A DNA stretch of 64,000 bases, from assembly GCA_903917565.1 (NCBI GenBank), contig CAIXBB010000019.1:1-64000 (forward strand), in the 5' to 3' direction. The position numbers and the translations under genes were made by a program. Positions within the stretch are counted from its first letter, which is position 1; each line of letters begins with the position of its first letter. Positions 54,219 to 63,189 of the stretch are shown piece by piece. The notes below the pieces were generated by a model that saw nothing but the letters and a program-made list of their open reading frames with translations, was not told where the DNA came from and ran no database searches. Origin of the DNA: an uncultured cyanobacterium. Lineage in GTDB: Bacteria > Cyanobacteriota > Cyanobacteriia > PCC-6307 > Cyanobiaceae.

Positions 54219-55643
54219 ATGAGGATCACCATGGCTGCCGGCGGCAGTGACAGCGATCGCCGCCGTGCCAAGGCGGCCCTGTTCCTCGCCTGTTGTGGCC
54301 TGGTAGGCATCGCCCCCCACTGGCTGCCCCCCGGCCGCAGTCTTGTGCCGGCGTTGTCCTTGGCGACGTTGCTCGGGGGTTACAGCCTGCGGACCGTTCT
54401 GCTGCAGGCCTTCCGCCGCAGCCGCAGCGAAACGCCCCCGCCGGATCTTTCTGCCGCTGCCCCAGTATCGGCCGCCCCCTCGTCAGCCGTCGACGTGGTG
54501 GTCGCCGCCCGCGACGAGCAGGCGGTGATCGCCCGCCTGGTGGAGCGCATCGCGGCCCTGCGCTGGCCTGAGGGTCAGCTGACCCTGTGGGTGGTGGATG
54601 ACGGCAGTGACGATCGCACCCCTGAGCTGCTGGCCGAGCTCCAGGGACGCCATCCCTTCCTGCGGGTGTTGCGACGCCCCCGGGATGCGGGGGGTGGCAA
54701 ATCGGGAGCGCTCAATCTGGTGTTGCAGCAACTGGGCGGCCGCTGGATGATGGTCCTTGATGCGGATGCCGATCTGCAGTCCGATGTGCTCGAGCGCGTC
54801 GTTCCCTGGGCCGAGGCCGGTGGCTGGGCGGCGGTGCAGCTGCGCAAGGCGGTGGCGAATGCCCAGACCAACCTGCTCACCACCGCCCAGGCGATGGAGA
54901 TGGCCTTCGACGCCATGGTTCAGGAGGGGCGTCTGGCCAACGGCGGGGTGGCTGAATTGCGGGGCAATGGGCAGTTGCTGTCCCGGGAGGCGCTGCTGAA
55001 GGTCGGCGGCTTCAACGAAGACACCGTGACCGACGACCTCGACCTCAGCTTCCGCTTTCTGCTCGAGGGCCTGCCGATCGGGGTGCTCTGGGATCCCCCG
55101 GTGCAGGAGGAGGCGGTGCTGACGCTGCCGGCCCTGTGGCGCCAGCGCCAGCGATGGGCCGAAGGCGGGCTTCAGCGCTTCTTCGACTACGGCTCCGGCC
55201 TGGTCTCCGACCGTCTCGGTTTCAGCCAGAAGCTGGATCTCACCTGCTTCTTCCTGCTGCAGTACGTGCTGCCGGTGGTGGCCAGTGCCGATCTGATCGG
55301 AACCGTGCTCACCCGCACGGCCCCCACCATGTGGCCGTTCTCGATCGTGGCCCTGGCCCTCTCGGGACTGGCGATCGCCACGGGCTGCCGCCGCCCGTCG
55401 GAGGGGCCTCCCCTGCCGGCGATGAACCCCTTCACTGCGGGCCTGGGCATCCTTTATCTGGTCCACTGGTTCGTGGTGATCCCCTGGGTGACCCTGAAGA
55501 TGGCCCTGCTGCCCAAGAAGCTGGTGTGGGTCAAGACGCTTCACCTTGGCTCGGAACACAGTGATGCCCATGCAGACGGAGGCTCCGCTGACCGGGCTGA
55601 TCAGGAGGCCGGGGATCTGGCGACCGAGATCAGTCAGGCTTGA
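54219..55643 (+). CDS. family 2 glycosyltransferase, membrane-bound
   Basis: 474 aa from ATG 54219 (or 54231). One or two helices at the N-terminus, then a GT2 domain: VDVVVAARDEQAVIARLVE, VVDDGSDDRTPELL, the DADAD metal motif, the DDLDLSFRFLLEG acceptor site and the Q-R-Q-R-W motif in LWRQRQRWAEG. Further helices follow. The D-D-D-QxxRW set marks processive polysaccharide synthases (BcsA/HAS-like). The product is unknown; probably an exopolysaccharide. A decayed second GT2 gene follows at 55700. Confidence 0.9.
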   Translation: MRITMAAGGSDSDRRRAKAALFLACCGLVGIAPHWLPPGRSLVPALSLATLLGGYSLRTVLLQAFRRSRSETPPPDLSAAAPVSAAPSSAVDVVVAARDEQAVIARLVERIAALRWPEGQLTLWVVDDGSDDRTPELLAELQGRHPFLRVLRRPRDAGGGKSGALNLVLQQLGGRWMMVLDADADLQSDVLERVVPWAEAGGWAAVQLRKAVANAQTNLLTTAQAMEMAFDAMVQEGRLANGGVAELRGNGQLLSREALLKVGGFNEDTVTDDLDLSFRFLLEGLPIGVLWDPPVQEEAVLTLPALWRQRQRWAEGGLQRFFDYGSGLVSDRLGFSQKLDLTCFFLLQYVLPVVASADLIGTVLTRTAPTMWPFSIVALALSGLAIATGCRRPSEGPPLPAMNPFTAGLGILYLVHWFVVIPWVTLKMALLPKKLVWVKTLHLGSEHSDAHADGGSADRADQEAGDLATEISQA

Positions 55644-55699
55644 CCCCAGGGTTGACCCCATGAATCCCATTCCTCCATCAGGGTCCAGGTCACTGGATG

Positions 55700-56250
55700 T
55701 GATTTATCAGGACCTTCAACTGTGCGATGGCAATCACTATTGCCATCCCCTGTCTCACCACGGATTACGTTCTGATCATCAGCTCCCATGCTGTGATCGA
55801 AAACCCCCTGGCACTCGGCAAGGCCATGGAACTCTTGGACTCCCATCCTCGCCTTGGCGGCGCAGGCTTCTCGTCCCATGCTCATGGTGAAACAAGGCCA
55901 CACGTCGTTACTGCAAACGGCTTCAACGAATTGAATGGCCTTTGGAATTCTTGCTCTCTATCGGGCTAGTCTGCTGAGGGAGAGGCCGTTCAACCCAGAC
56001 GTCTTCTCGGCTGAAGATCAGGAGTGCTCAAAGTGGCTTCTGCATTCGAGGGGAATGGAGTTGGCCCATTGAGGTGGAACGGCCATGCAGAACAATAATC
56101 CAAGGCAGATGAGCCGGGAAAAGAGAGTTAAGGGATCGGAGTGTGTAGCGGGGTTCGTTGATTCAAGCTATCTTTCCTTCGCCTTTATTAAGGGATGCTT
56201 CTACAATGCCGTCTATGAGCTTTATCGACTGCAGCCATCCCTGGCATGAT
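55700..56250 (+). pseudogene. decayed family 2 glycosyltransferase gene
   Basis: After an in-frame TGA at 55700, IRTFNCAMAITIAIPCLTTD, then YVLIISSHAVIENPLALGKA and GFSSHAHGE resemble the middle of GT2 enzymes (the D-Y-V-L-I-x-S-S-H pattern). The frame ends at 55967, but a +1 shift at about 55955 continues as YRASLLRERPFNPDVFSAED and QECSKWLLH. A TGA at 56069 follows and then KRVKGSECVAGFVDSSYLSF, AFIKGCFYNAVYELYRLQPS in the same frame, ending at 56250. The N-terminal third is missing. G+C is lower than in the neighbours. Confidence 0.7.
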
Positions 56251-56531
56251 TCTGGTTTCTTGTCGGATTGGCGCTGATCAGAATCAGAATCTTTGGCGCC
56301 AATGGCCGATCGAGTTACAGCCTTCATCCGGGCGATCCAGAGGCCCTTTGGCTTCCCGTCGGTTGGCAGTGATGCTTCCGTCCATACCGTCTATTGGGCT
56401 CGAAGCTTTGATTGCCTGGCAGGCAGCTTTCTGGCGTTCCAGCACCATGACGAGGAGCCTGATTGAGCGACTGCGCCGGCAGCAGGTCTGGGGGCCTGAG
56501 CCGTCCAATCGATGGAACACGATCCATGGCT
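56251..56531. other. intergenic DNA, no gene recognised
   Basis: About 280 bp between the GT2 pseudogene and the dnaX stop. A 111-aa plus-strand frame exists but has no domain, poor composition and runs into dnaX antisense. G+C is intermediate. I see no RNA gene or clear repeat. Confidence 0.5.
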
Positions 56532-58349
56532 TCAAGGCGATGGAAGCTCGTTCCCGCTGTCGACGATCACTTCACCGTTGAAGAAGTCAGCAAGACGTTT
56601 GGCCTGTTCATCGATGCGCCCACTCAGGTTTGATTCCGATGCGATGGCCGAGGCTGAGACAGGCAGAACCACAGTCTTCTGAACACCTTGAGACACCTTC
56701 ACCGGCATGGAATCAGAAGTCGGCTCCGGACCTGTGGTGAAGTCCGGTTCGACGCCCGGAGCTGTGGCCGGTAGGGGTTGGTCATGGGCTGCCGGTGCCG
56801 CTGTCACCGCCATGCTGGTCGGGTCGGCCAGGCTGGTCTGCATCCGCAGGGGTGGGGAGCCATCGCCTCCAGCCTCCAGTGAGAGCTGTCGCGGGCTTCC
56901 CAGGGCACTGGCCACTGCTTTCTCGAGCAGGGGCAGGCGGCTCTGAACCATGGCCATCCAGGTCCCGGCCACCCGCACCACCGCACGGCGTTCGTCCAGC
57001 CGCAGGAGCTGGGCCTGCTGGGAGAGCAGCATCCGGGTGGAGGGCAGCTCCAGGCTGGCCAGGATCTGCTGCCACAGCTCCGCCAGGTTCTCGCTGGCGG
57101 GTGCTGCCACCTCCGGGGACGCCTCTGGGGAGGCCGCCTCTGGGGTTACCGCTGGCGCTGCCACCGCCGGTAAGGGCTGTTCGACGCTGGGGCCCGGCTG
57201 ATGGACCCCTGCGCTGGCCTGAACGGGGGCTGGCGGGGTGGGGGCGGCGGGGGCTGGTTCGGCGAGAAGGCCCAGCAACAGCACCTCCAGCCAGAGCCGC
57301 GGCTGGACGCTGTGGCGCAGCTGCTGCTCGCTGCCCTTGAGCTGGGACTGCCACCGCAGCAGGCTGGCCTTGCCGATCCGGCGCGCCACCTCGGGCAGCT
57401 GCGGCTGCAGCTCCGGTGACACGCTGGTGAGTTCCAGCCGGTCCGGAGCCACCCCCGCCAGCAGCAGGTCCCGCAGCAGGCTGACCAGCCCCTGGAGCAC
57501 GGCGGCAGGTTCCCGCCCCCGATCCAGAAGTTCGCGGCAGCCCACCACCACCTGCAGGGGATCGGCCGCGGCCATCGCGCCGGCCAACCGCAGCAGCTCC
57601 TGATCCGGTACCGCCCCGAGCAGGTCCCACACCGCGTCGGCGGCGATCGGCGCCGGCAGCAGGCTCAGCTGGTCGAGCAGGCTTTCAGCGTCCCGCAGGC
57701 CTCCCTGGGACCGCTGGGCCACCAGATGCAGGGCCTCCGGGGTGATGCCGATGGTCTCTTCGGCGGCGATCCACCGCAGATGCCCCTCCAGGGCCTCCAG
57801 GGGGATGCGACGGAAATCGAAGCGCTGGCAGCGGCTCAGGATGGTGGGAAGCACCCGCTGGGGATCGGTGGTGGCTAGCACGAACACCACCCGTGGCGGC
57901 GGTTCCTCAAGGGTCTTGAGCAGGGCGTTGAAGGCGGCGGTGGAGAGCATGTGGCATTCATCCACCACGTAGACCTTCCAGCGGGCCTGGACCGGAGCGA
58001 ACCGGGACCGTTCGATCAGTTCGCGGATGTTGTCAACGCCGGTGTTGGAGGCGGCATCGATCTCGATCACATCGAGGGCGTTGCCGGCGGCGATGTCCGT
58101 GCACAGCTGGCAGCGGCCGCAGGGCTCCGGGGTCGGCGCCGGGCTGGCCAGACAGTTGAGGGAGCGGGCCAGGATCCGGGCGCTCGAGGTCTTGCCCGTG
58201 CCCCGGGGCCCGCTGAACAGATAGGCCGGGGCGATGCGGTTCTGGAGCAGGGCCTGGCTGAGGGTGTCTGCGACTGCCTTCTGACCCACCAGTTGGTCGA
58301 AACGCTGGGGCCTGTACTTGTGATGAAGGGGCTCGTAGGCCTGGACCAT
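56532..58349 (-). CDS. dnaX: DNA polymerase III subunits gamma and tau
   Basis: 605 aa. The clamp-loader ATPase opens with YEPLHHKYRPQRFDQLVGQK; Walker A is GPRGTGKTSSARILAR, the zinc site CGRCQLC follows CLAS, Walker B is VDECHMLS, and the SRC sensor is in ILSRCQRFDFR. The C-terminal 220 residues are Pro/Ala-rich with an alpha-helical tail, as in tau. I see no strong slippery A-run that would produce gamma by frameshift. Downstream 50 bp of the frame has a normal end (VDSGNELPSP). Confidence 0.96.
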   Translation of the reverse strand: MVQAYEPLHHKYRPQRFDQLVGQKAVADTLSQALLQNRIAPAYLFSGPRGTGKTSSARILARSLNCLASPAPTPEPCGRCQLCTDIAAGNALDVIEIDAASNTGVDNIRELIERSRFAPVQARWKVYVVDECHMLSTAAFNALLKTLEEPPPRVVFVLATTDPQRVLPTILSRCQRFDFRRIPLEALEGHLRWIAAEETIGITPEALHLVAQRSQGGLRDAESLLDQLSLLPAPIAADAVWDLLGAVPDQELLRLAGAMAAADPLQVVVGCRELLDRGREPAAVLQGLVSLLRDLLLAGVAPDRLELTSVSPELQPQLPEVARRIGKASLLRWQSQLKGSEQQLRHSVQPRLWLEVLLLGLLAEPAPAAPTPPAPVQASAGVHQPGPSVEQPLPAVAAPAVTPEAASPEASPEVAAPASENLAELWQQILASLELPSTRMLLSQQAQLLRLDERRAVVRVAGTWMAMVQSRLPLLEKAVASALGSPRQLSLEAGGDGSPPLRMQTSLADPTSMAVTAAPAAHDQPLPATAPGVEPDFTTGPEPTSDSMPVKVSQGVQKTVVLPVSASAIASESNLSGRIDEQAKRLADFFNGEVIVDSGNELPSP

Positions 58350-58425
58350 GCATCCTGCCCTGACCGGATGAGGAGCCTAAGGCGGGCCGTCGTCGGCCGG
58401 ATCAGCGGCAGGTCGCGTGGATGGG

Positions 58426-59157
58426 TTACGACTGATCCGATCCCAGCTCGGCTTTTCCCGGCTCCAGCAGCCGCTGCAGCCTGTCTTCCAACTCCTCCAC
58501 CGCGGCCAGTTGGTCGGCCAGGCTCTGGCCGGCGAGGCGCAGTTGATCGAAACGGTCGGCGCCCGTCGTGATGGCCCCATTGCCTTCGCCCCAGCGCCGT
58601 TCGGCCCGGGCGAGCTCCTCTTCCAGGCGCTCCTGCAGCCACTGCCGCAGGCTGTCGAGCTGCTCCAGGCTGCGCCGGGCCAGTTCCCGGCCACGGGCCA
58701 GCTGCTCGGGATCCAGTCCGGTGGCCAGGGTCTCGGTGAGGGACTGGCCCTGGCGCAGCAGCACCCGGGCCCCGGTCAGCACGGCGGCCGGCACGAACTG
58801 GCCCAGGGCGAGGGCGCCGAGGCTGCCCGTGTGCAGCCAGTCCTCCACCTGGGCGCTGCGGTGCCGACCGGTCTTGCACCAGTGGGCGAAGTGCTCGCAG
58901 TTGTTGAACAGCAGGTTGTAGCGCTGCTCGCCGATGCGGCCCATCGCCCGGCGCAGGGTGACCCCCACCGGCGAACAGGTTCCGTCGGGGTAGTCGACGG
59001 TGCTGATCAACTCGCCCCGGCTGAAGTCAGCCCGCGGGCTGCGCAGGATCTCCCTGCCCTCCAGATAGTGGGCCACGGTCCCGTCCCCCAGGTCGATGCC
59101 GTGGTGCAGGAACAGGCCGTGCTGGCGGCGGGCCTGCAGGTGATCGGCGGCGGCCAA
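58426..59157 (-). CDS. LRAT/NlpC-P60-like acyltransferase-domain protein
   Basis: 243 aa from TTG 59157. The N-terminal 120 residues hold an LRAT (lecithin:retinol acyltransferase-like) domain: LFLHHGIDLGDGTVAHYLEG gives the conserved His, and NNCEHFAHWCKTG gives the catalytic Cys. The remaining part is a long helical/coiled-coil segment (LEQLDSLRQWLQERLEEELA). Such domains transfer acyl groups from phospholipids or act as cysteine hydrolases; a role in cyanobacteria is unknown. Between dnaX and clpX on the same strand. Confidence 0.8.
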   Translation of the reverse strand: MAAADHLQARRQHGLFLHHGIDLGDGTVAHYLEGREILRSPRADFSRGELISTVDYPDGTCSPVGVTLRRAMGRIGEQRYNLLFNNCEHFAHWCKTGRHRSAQVEDWLHTGSLGALALGQFVPAAVLTGARVLLRQGQSLTETLATGLDPEQLARGRELARRSLEQLDSLRQWLQERLEEELARAERRWGEGNGAITTGADRFDQLRLAGQSLADQLAAVEELEDRLQRLLEPGKAELGSDQS

Positions 59158-59260
59158 GGCAATCGGTAAGGAGTGGGTTCAGCTTCGCGCTGATGCGACC
59201 CCCTCTTCGGGCTGGCCAGGGTACGGATGGCCGCTCCGGGGCGCCCTGGGCCGAAGGGGC

Positions 59261-60634
59261 TCAGGCGGTGGCCTGCTCCCCCCGGTGGCCGTCAAGGTCG
59301 GCGGCCGCACTGATCGGCAGCACCTTGGCCTTGCTGCGTTGCTCCACCAGCTCCCGGGTGATGGTGAAGGTCTGCACATCTCGGCGGGAGGGCAGGTCGT
59401 ACATGAGGTCGAGCATCAGTTCCTCGACGATGCCCCGCAGGGCCCGGGCGCCGGTCTTGCGGCGATGGGCTTCCGCAGCGATGGCCTCGACGGCGCCCTG
59501 CTCGAACTCGAGCCGCACGTTGTCCATGCTGAGCAGGGTCTGGAACTGCTTCACCAGGGCGTCCCGCGGCTCGGTGAGGATCGCCTCGAGGGCGTTGGTG
59601 TCAAGGGGTTCGAGCACCGCGCTCACCGGCAGCCGGCCGATGAATTCGGGAATCAGGCCGTAGCGCACCAGATCCTCCGGTTCGAGGTGGCGCATCACTT
59701 CGCTGGCCTGCTTGTCCTTGCCGGACCGCACCCGGCTGCGGCCATCGGCGGGCAGGAAGCCGATCGCATTGCGACCCATCCGCTTCTGGACCAGGTCCTC
59801 CAGCCCCACGAAGGCGCCTCCACAGATGAACAGCACCTGGCTGGTGTCGATCTGGATGCAGTCCTGGTAGGGGTGCTTACGCCCGCCCTGGGGGGGCACG
59901 TTGGCCACGGTGCCCTCCAGCATCTTGAGCAGGGCCTGCTGCACCCCCTCACCGGACACGTCACGGGTGATCGAGGGGTTTTCACTCTTGCGGGCGATCT
60001 TGTCGATCTCGTCGATGTAGATGATGCCCCGCTGGGCCTGTTCGACGTCGAGGTCGGCCTTCTGGAGCAGGCGCAGCAGGATGTTCTCCACGTCCTCGCC
60101 CACGTAGCCGGCTTCCGTGAGGGTGGTGGCATCGGCCACCGCGAAGGGCACGTCGAGCATCTCCGCCAGGGACTGGGCCAGGAGGGTCTTGCCGCAGCCG
60201 GTGGGCCCGATCAGCAGGATGTTCGACTTGTGCAGGCGAGTGGCGGTCTGGTCCGTCTCGCCCTTGCCGTCCCCCTGCCAGGCCAGCCGCTTGTAGTGGT
60301 TGTAGACGGCCACGGCCAGCACCTTCTTGGCCTCCTCCTGGCCCACGACCTGCTGGTCAAGGAAGGTCTTGATCTCCTGGGGCCTGGGGATGGTGGCGAG
60401 GGTGGGGGCCGGCTTGGCCGATTTCTTCGCCGGGGTCTTGCGGCTGCCATCGGCGACGGGCCTGCCCTGGGGGCCATGGCCATGGTGCTCGACGAGTTCC
60501 TCGTCAAGGATCTCGTTGCAGAGATCAATGCATTCGTCGCAGATGTAGACGCCAGGTCCGGCGATCAGCTTGCGCACCTGTTCCTGGGACTTGCCGCAGA
60601 AGGAGCACTTCAGATGGGCGTCGAACTTGGCCAT
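59261..60634 (-). CDS. clpX: ATP-dependent Clp protease ATP-binding subunit ClpX
   Basis: 457 aa. ClpX unfolds substrates for ClpP. N-terminal zinc-binding domain ([11 protein letters not shown] ... CDECIDLC), Walker [13 protein letters not shown], Walker [15 protein letters not shown], pore loop in the GYVGEDVEN segment, and the IGF-like loop [10 protein letters not shown], all typical. Third gene after tig and clpP in the same direction; 134 bp separate it from clpP. Confidence 0.97.
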   Translation of the reverse strand: MAKFDAHLKCSFCGKSQEQVRKLIAGPGVYICDECIDLCNEILDEELVEHHGHGPQGRPVADGSRKTPAKKSAKPAPTLATIPRPQEIKTFLDQQVVGQEEAKKVLAVAVYNHYKRLAWQGDGKGETDQTATRLHKSNILLIGPTGCGKTLLAQSLAEMLDVPFAVADATTLTEAGYVGEDVENILLRLLQKADLDVEQAQRGIIYIDEIDKIARKSENPSITRDVSGEGVQQALLKMLEGTVANVPPQGGRKHPYQDCIQIDTSQVLFICGGAFVGLEDLVQKRMGRNAIGFLPADGRSRVRSGKDKQASEVMRHLEPEDLVRYGLIPEFIGRLPVSAVLEPLDTNALEAILTEPRDALVKQFQTLLSMDNVRLEFEQGAVEAIAAEAHRRKTGARALRGIVEELMLDLMYDLPSRRDVQTFTITRELVEQRSKAKVLPISAAADLDGHRGEQATA

Positions 60635-60768
60635 CGGCGAGGAGGCGGCGGGAACGGCGTAGGTCGCCCAGGGGCGGGGTTGGTGGAGGCCCAGCCCCCA
60701 GGATCGACCCCAACCGTCGTTTTGTCAGTCGTTCCTGAGGTTCGGACCGGTGGAGGCAGGGCGACGTC

Positions 60769-61515
60769 CTAGGGGACGGCAGGGGCTTGGGCGTCATCGA
60801 CCACCCGGTCGATGAGTCCGTATTCAACCGCCTCCGCCGGGGAAAGGAAGTAGTCCCGGTCAGTATCTTCAGCGATCTTGTCCAGCGGCTGACCGGTGTG
60901 TTCGGCCATCAGTCCGTTGAGGGTGTCCTTCAGGAAAAGGATCTCCCGGGCCTGGATCTCGATGTCCACGGCCTGCCCCTGGGCGCCCCCGAGGGGCTGG
61001 TGGATCATGATCCGGGCATTGGGCAGTGCCATCCGTTTGCCGGGGGCCCCGCCGGTGAGCAGGAAGGCCCCCATGCTGGCGGCAAGGCCGTAACAGATGG
61101 TCACCACATCCGGCGCCACCTGCTGCATGGTGTCGTAGATGGCCAGGCCGGAGGTCACAGAACCGCCCGGAGAGTTGATGTAGATCTGAATGTCCTTCTC
61201 GGGATCCTCGGCTTCAAGGAACAGCAGCTGGGCCACCAGCGAATCGGCCACCTGGTCATCGATGCCGGTGCCGAGAAAGATGATCCGCTCCCTCAGCAGC
61301 CGGGAATAGATGTCGAAGGCCCGGTCGCCGCGACCGGACTGCTCCACCACCGTGGGCAGAATCCCCGGGGCGGCAGAGGGCCCAGGGACGCCCACGCCGT
61401 TCCAGGGGAGCGGCCCCTGCCAGAGGTTGCTCACGGGGTGGGGACGCGTCCCCACCGGGCCGGCCAGGGCGGCAGGCAGCCAGTCGGAGTTCGGGGTCGG
61501 GGGGGCGTCGATCAC
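60769..61515 (-). CDS. clpP: ATP-dependent Clp protease proteolytic subunit ClpP
   Basis: 248 aa from GTG 61515. Catalytic triad: Ser in [11 protein letters not shown], His in MIHQPLGG, Asp in YGLIDRVVD. The N-terminal 50 residues before [19 protein letters not shown] are longer than in E. coli ClpP and rich in Pro; similar extensions occur in picocyanobacterial ClpP and may be processed. GTG 61515 gives the expected VIDA start; the frame extends to 61593 without support. Partner of clpX downstream. Confidence 0.95.
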   Translation of the reverse strand: MIDAPPTPNSDWLPAALAGPVGTRPHPVSNLWQGPLPWNGVGVPGPSAAPGILPTVVEQSGRGDRAFDIYSRLLRERIIFLGTGIDDQVADSLVAQLLFLEAEDPEKDIQIYINSPGGSVTSGLAIYDTMQQVAPDVVTICYGLAASMGAFLLTGGAPGKRMALPNARIMIHQPLGGAQGQAVDIEIQAREILFLKDTLNGLMAEHTGQPLDKIAEDTDRDYFLSPAEAVEYGLIDRVVDDAQAPAVP

Positions 61516-61549
61516 GCGGATTTGCTGGCGTACAGGGGGTGGCCTCAAT

Positions 61550-62986
61550 CTATGGCTGGACGCCTTCCGCCTGAGCCTTGCCGCCCTCGGCATCGGCGGC
61601 TCCCTTCTTCGGCTTCGCCGCCGCCTTCTCCGCTTTCGGGGGCTCCTCGGCTGCCGGGGCCTTGTCGGTGATCGTGCTGTTGGCTTCCAGCCACTCCAGC
61701 AACTTCTCCTTCAGCAAATCCTCGGCCACGGCCAGGCGCAGCCGGTCCTGGTCGATGGAGGCGCTGTCGCTCAGGCCCTGGCGGATCTCGATCAGCTTGG
61801 CCTCCAGATCGGCGGCGGCCACCTCAATCTTCTCGGCGGCGGCCAGCGCCTTGAGCGCCAGGGTGCGCCGCAGCCGCTGCTCGGCCTCGGGCCGTGAGGT
61901 GTCCATCAAGCTGCGGACCAGATCGGGGGTGAACAGCTTTTTCACATCCATGCCCTGCTGGGAGATCTGACCGGCGGTCTGCTCGATCAGGTTGCGCACT
62001 TCCTGCTGGATGAGGGTCTCGGGCAGTTCCACCTCCAGCTGCTCCACCAGCACCGTGAGGAGGGCTTCATGGCGGTTGGCCCGATGGCGGCGATCGGCGT
62101 CCTCCCGCAGGCGCTGCTCCAGGTCTGCGCGGAGTCCGGTCAGGGTCGGCTTGTCGCTGGCCTGCTGGGCGAAGGCATCGTCGAGGGCGGGAAGCTCCCG
62201 GGTCTTGAGCTCCAGCAGGGTGATGGCGAAGCGGGCCTCCCGGCCTGCCGCCTGCTCCTGGGGGTAGCTGTCGGGAAAGCGGCAGGTCACGTCGCGGTTG
62301 TCGCCGACGGCCATACCGACGATGCCGGCCACGAAGCCAGGGATCATGCGATCCTGCTCGAGCTCCACTTCCATCCCCTCGCTGCTGCCGCCCTCGATGG
62401 CCTCGCCGCTGTCGACGAAGGTCCCGCTGAAGGCGATCTGGGCCACGTCACCCTCGGCAGCGGCCCGGTCCTCCACCGGCACCAGGGTGGCCAGCTGACG
62501 GCGCGACTGCTCGATCAGTTCGTCCACCCGGGCGGGGTCGAAGGGCACCGGGTCCGCTTCGGCCGTGAAGCCCTTCGTGCTGCGCAGGGTGGGGATGGGC
62601 TCTACGTCCATCTCCAGGGTGATGGTGAGCTCCTCCCCCGGGGTGAAGCGCTCCAGGACCAGCTCGAAGGCCTCGTTGAGCTCGGGCCGCCCGATGGCCT
62701 CGATGGCCTCCTGCTGCATCGCCTCCCGTACGACCGCATCGACCAGATCCTCCAAGGCGGTGGCGCGGATCCGCAGCGGTCCGATCTGCTGCAGCAGCAC
62801 CGGCCGGGGCACCCGCCCCTTGCGGAATCCGGGCAGTTTGACGCTGCGGCTCAGCTTCTCCAGGGCGGCGTCGTAGCTCTTCTGGCTGCGCCCCGCGGGC
62901 ACGGCGACCTCCACGGCCAGGCGGCTTCCGGGACGTGCGGAGGTGGTCACCCGGAGGTTGGCTTCGGTGCTGGCGGCAGGACTCAT
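61550..62986 (-). CDS. tig: trigger factor
   Basis: 478 aa from ATG 62986. Ribosome-bound chaperone. The N-terminal ribosome-docking loop is [15 protein letters not shown] (consensus GFRxGKxP). A FKBP-like PPIase domain (about 160-245: [28 protein letters not shown]) and the helical C-terminal domain follow, ending in a Lys/Ala/Glu-rich tail. First gene of tig-clpP-clpX; divergent from asd. Confidence 0.97.
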   Translation of the reverse strand: MSPAASTEANLRVTTSARPGSRLAVEVAVPAGRSQKSYDAALEKLSRSVKLPGFRKGRVPRPVLLQQIGPLRIRATALEDLVDAVVREAMQQEAIEAIGRPELNEAFELVLERFTPGEELTITLEMDVEPIPTLRSTKGFTAEADPVPFDPARVDELIEQSRRQLATLVPVEDRAAAEGDVAQIAFSGTFVDSGEAIEGGSSEGMEVELEQDRMIPGFVAGIVGMAVGDNRDVTCRFPDSYPQEQAAGREARFAITLLELKTRELPALDDAFAQQASDKPTLTGLRADLEQRLREDADRRHRANRHEALLTVLVEQLEVELPETLIQQEVRNLIEQTAGQISQQGMDVKKLFTPDLVRSLMDTSRPEAEQRLRRTLALKALAAAEKIEVAAADLEAKLIEIRQGLSDSASIDQDRLRLAVAEDLLKEKLLEWLEANSTITDKAPAAEEPPKAEKAAAKPKKGAADAEGGKAQAEGVQP

Positions 62987-63014
62987 GGAACGGGTTCGTT
63001 CGGTGCAGCCCCCC

Positions 63015-63020
63015 ATCCTA
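63015..63020 (-). promoter_or_regulatory. putative -10 element of tig-clpP-clpX
   Basis: TAGGAT on the minus strand, 29 bp before the tig ATG, in the 203-bp divergent gap with asd. No -35 match at 17 bp. Confidence 0.35.
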
Positions 63021-63189
63021 GAAACTGGCCGTTTCGGGCCCCTGCCGCGTATTGTGCGATTGACGCAACGGCGCGCCGATATCCCCAACTGAACTCTCCT
63101 TTCCGGCCCCGGTCGGAGGTTTTGCTTCAGGGTCCCTTTTCCGCAGTCTGCTTCCCGATCCCGTCAAGCCACCTGTCCCTTTCCCCCCG

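Noticed and set aside
55634..55903. 89-aa minus-strand frame after the GT2 gene
   Set aside because: It is antisense to the clear GT2-like remnant and has no domain of its own.
56246..56581. 111-aa plus-strand frame between the GT2 remnant and dnaX
   Set aside because: No recognisable domain, irregular composition, and it runs into dnaX in antisense.
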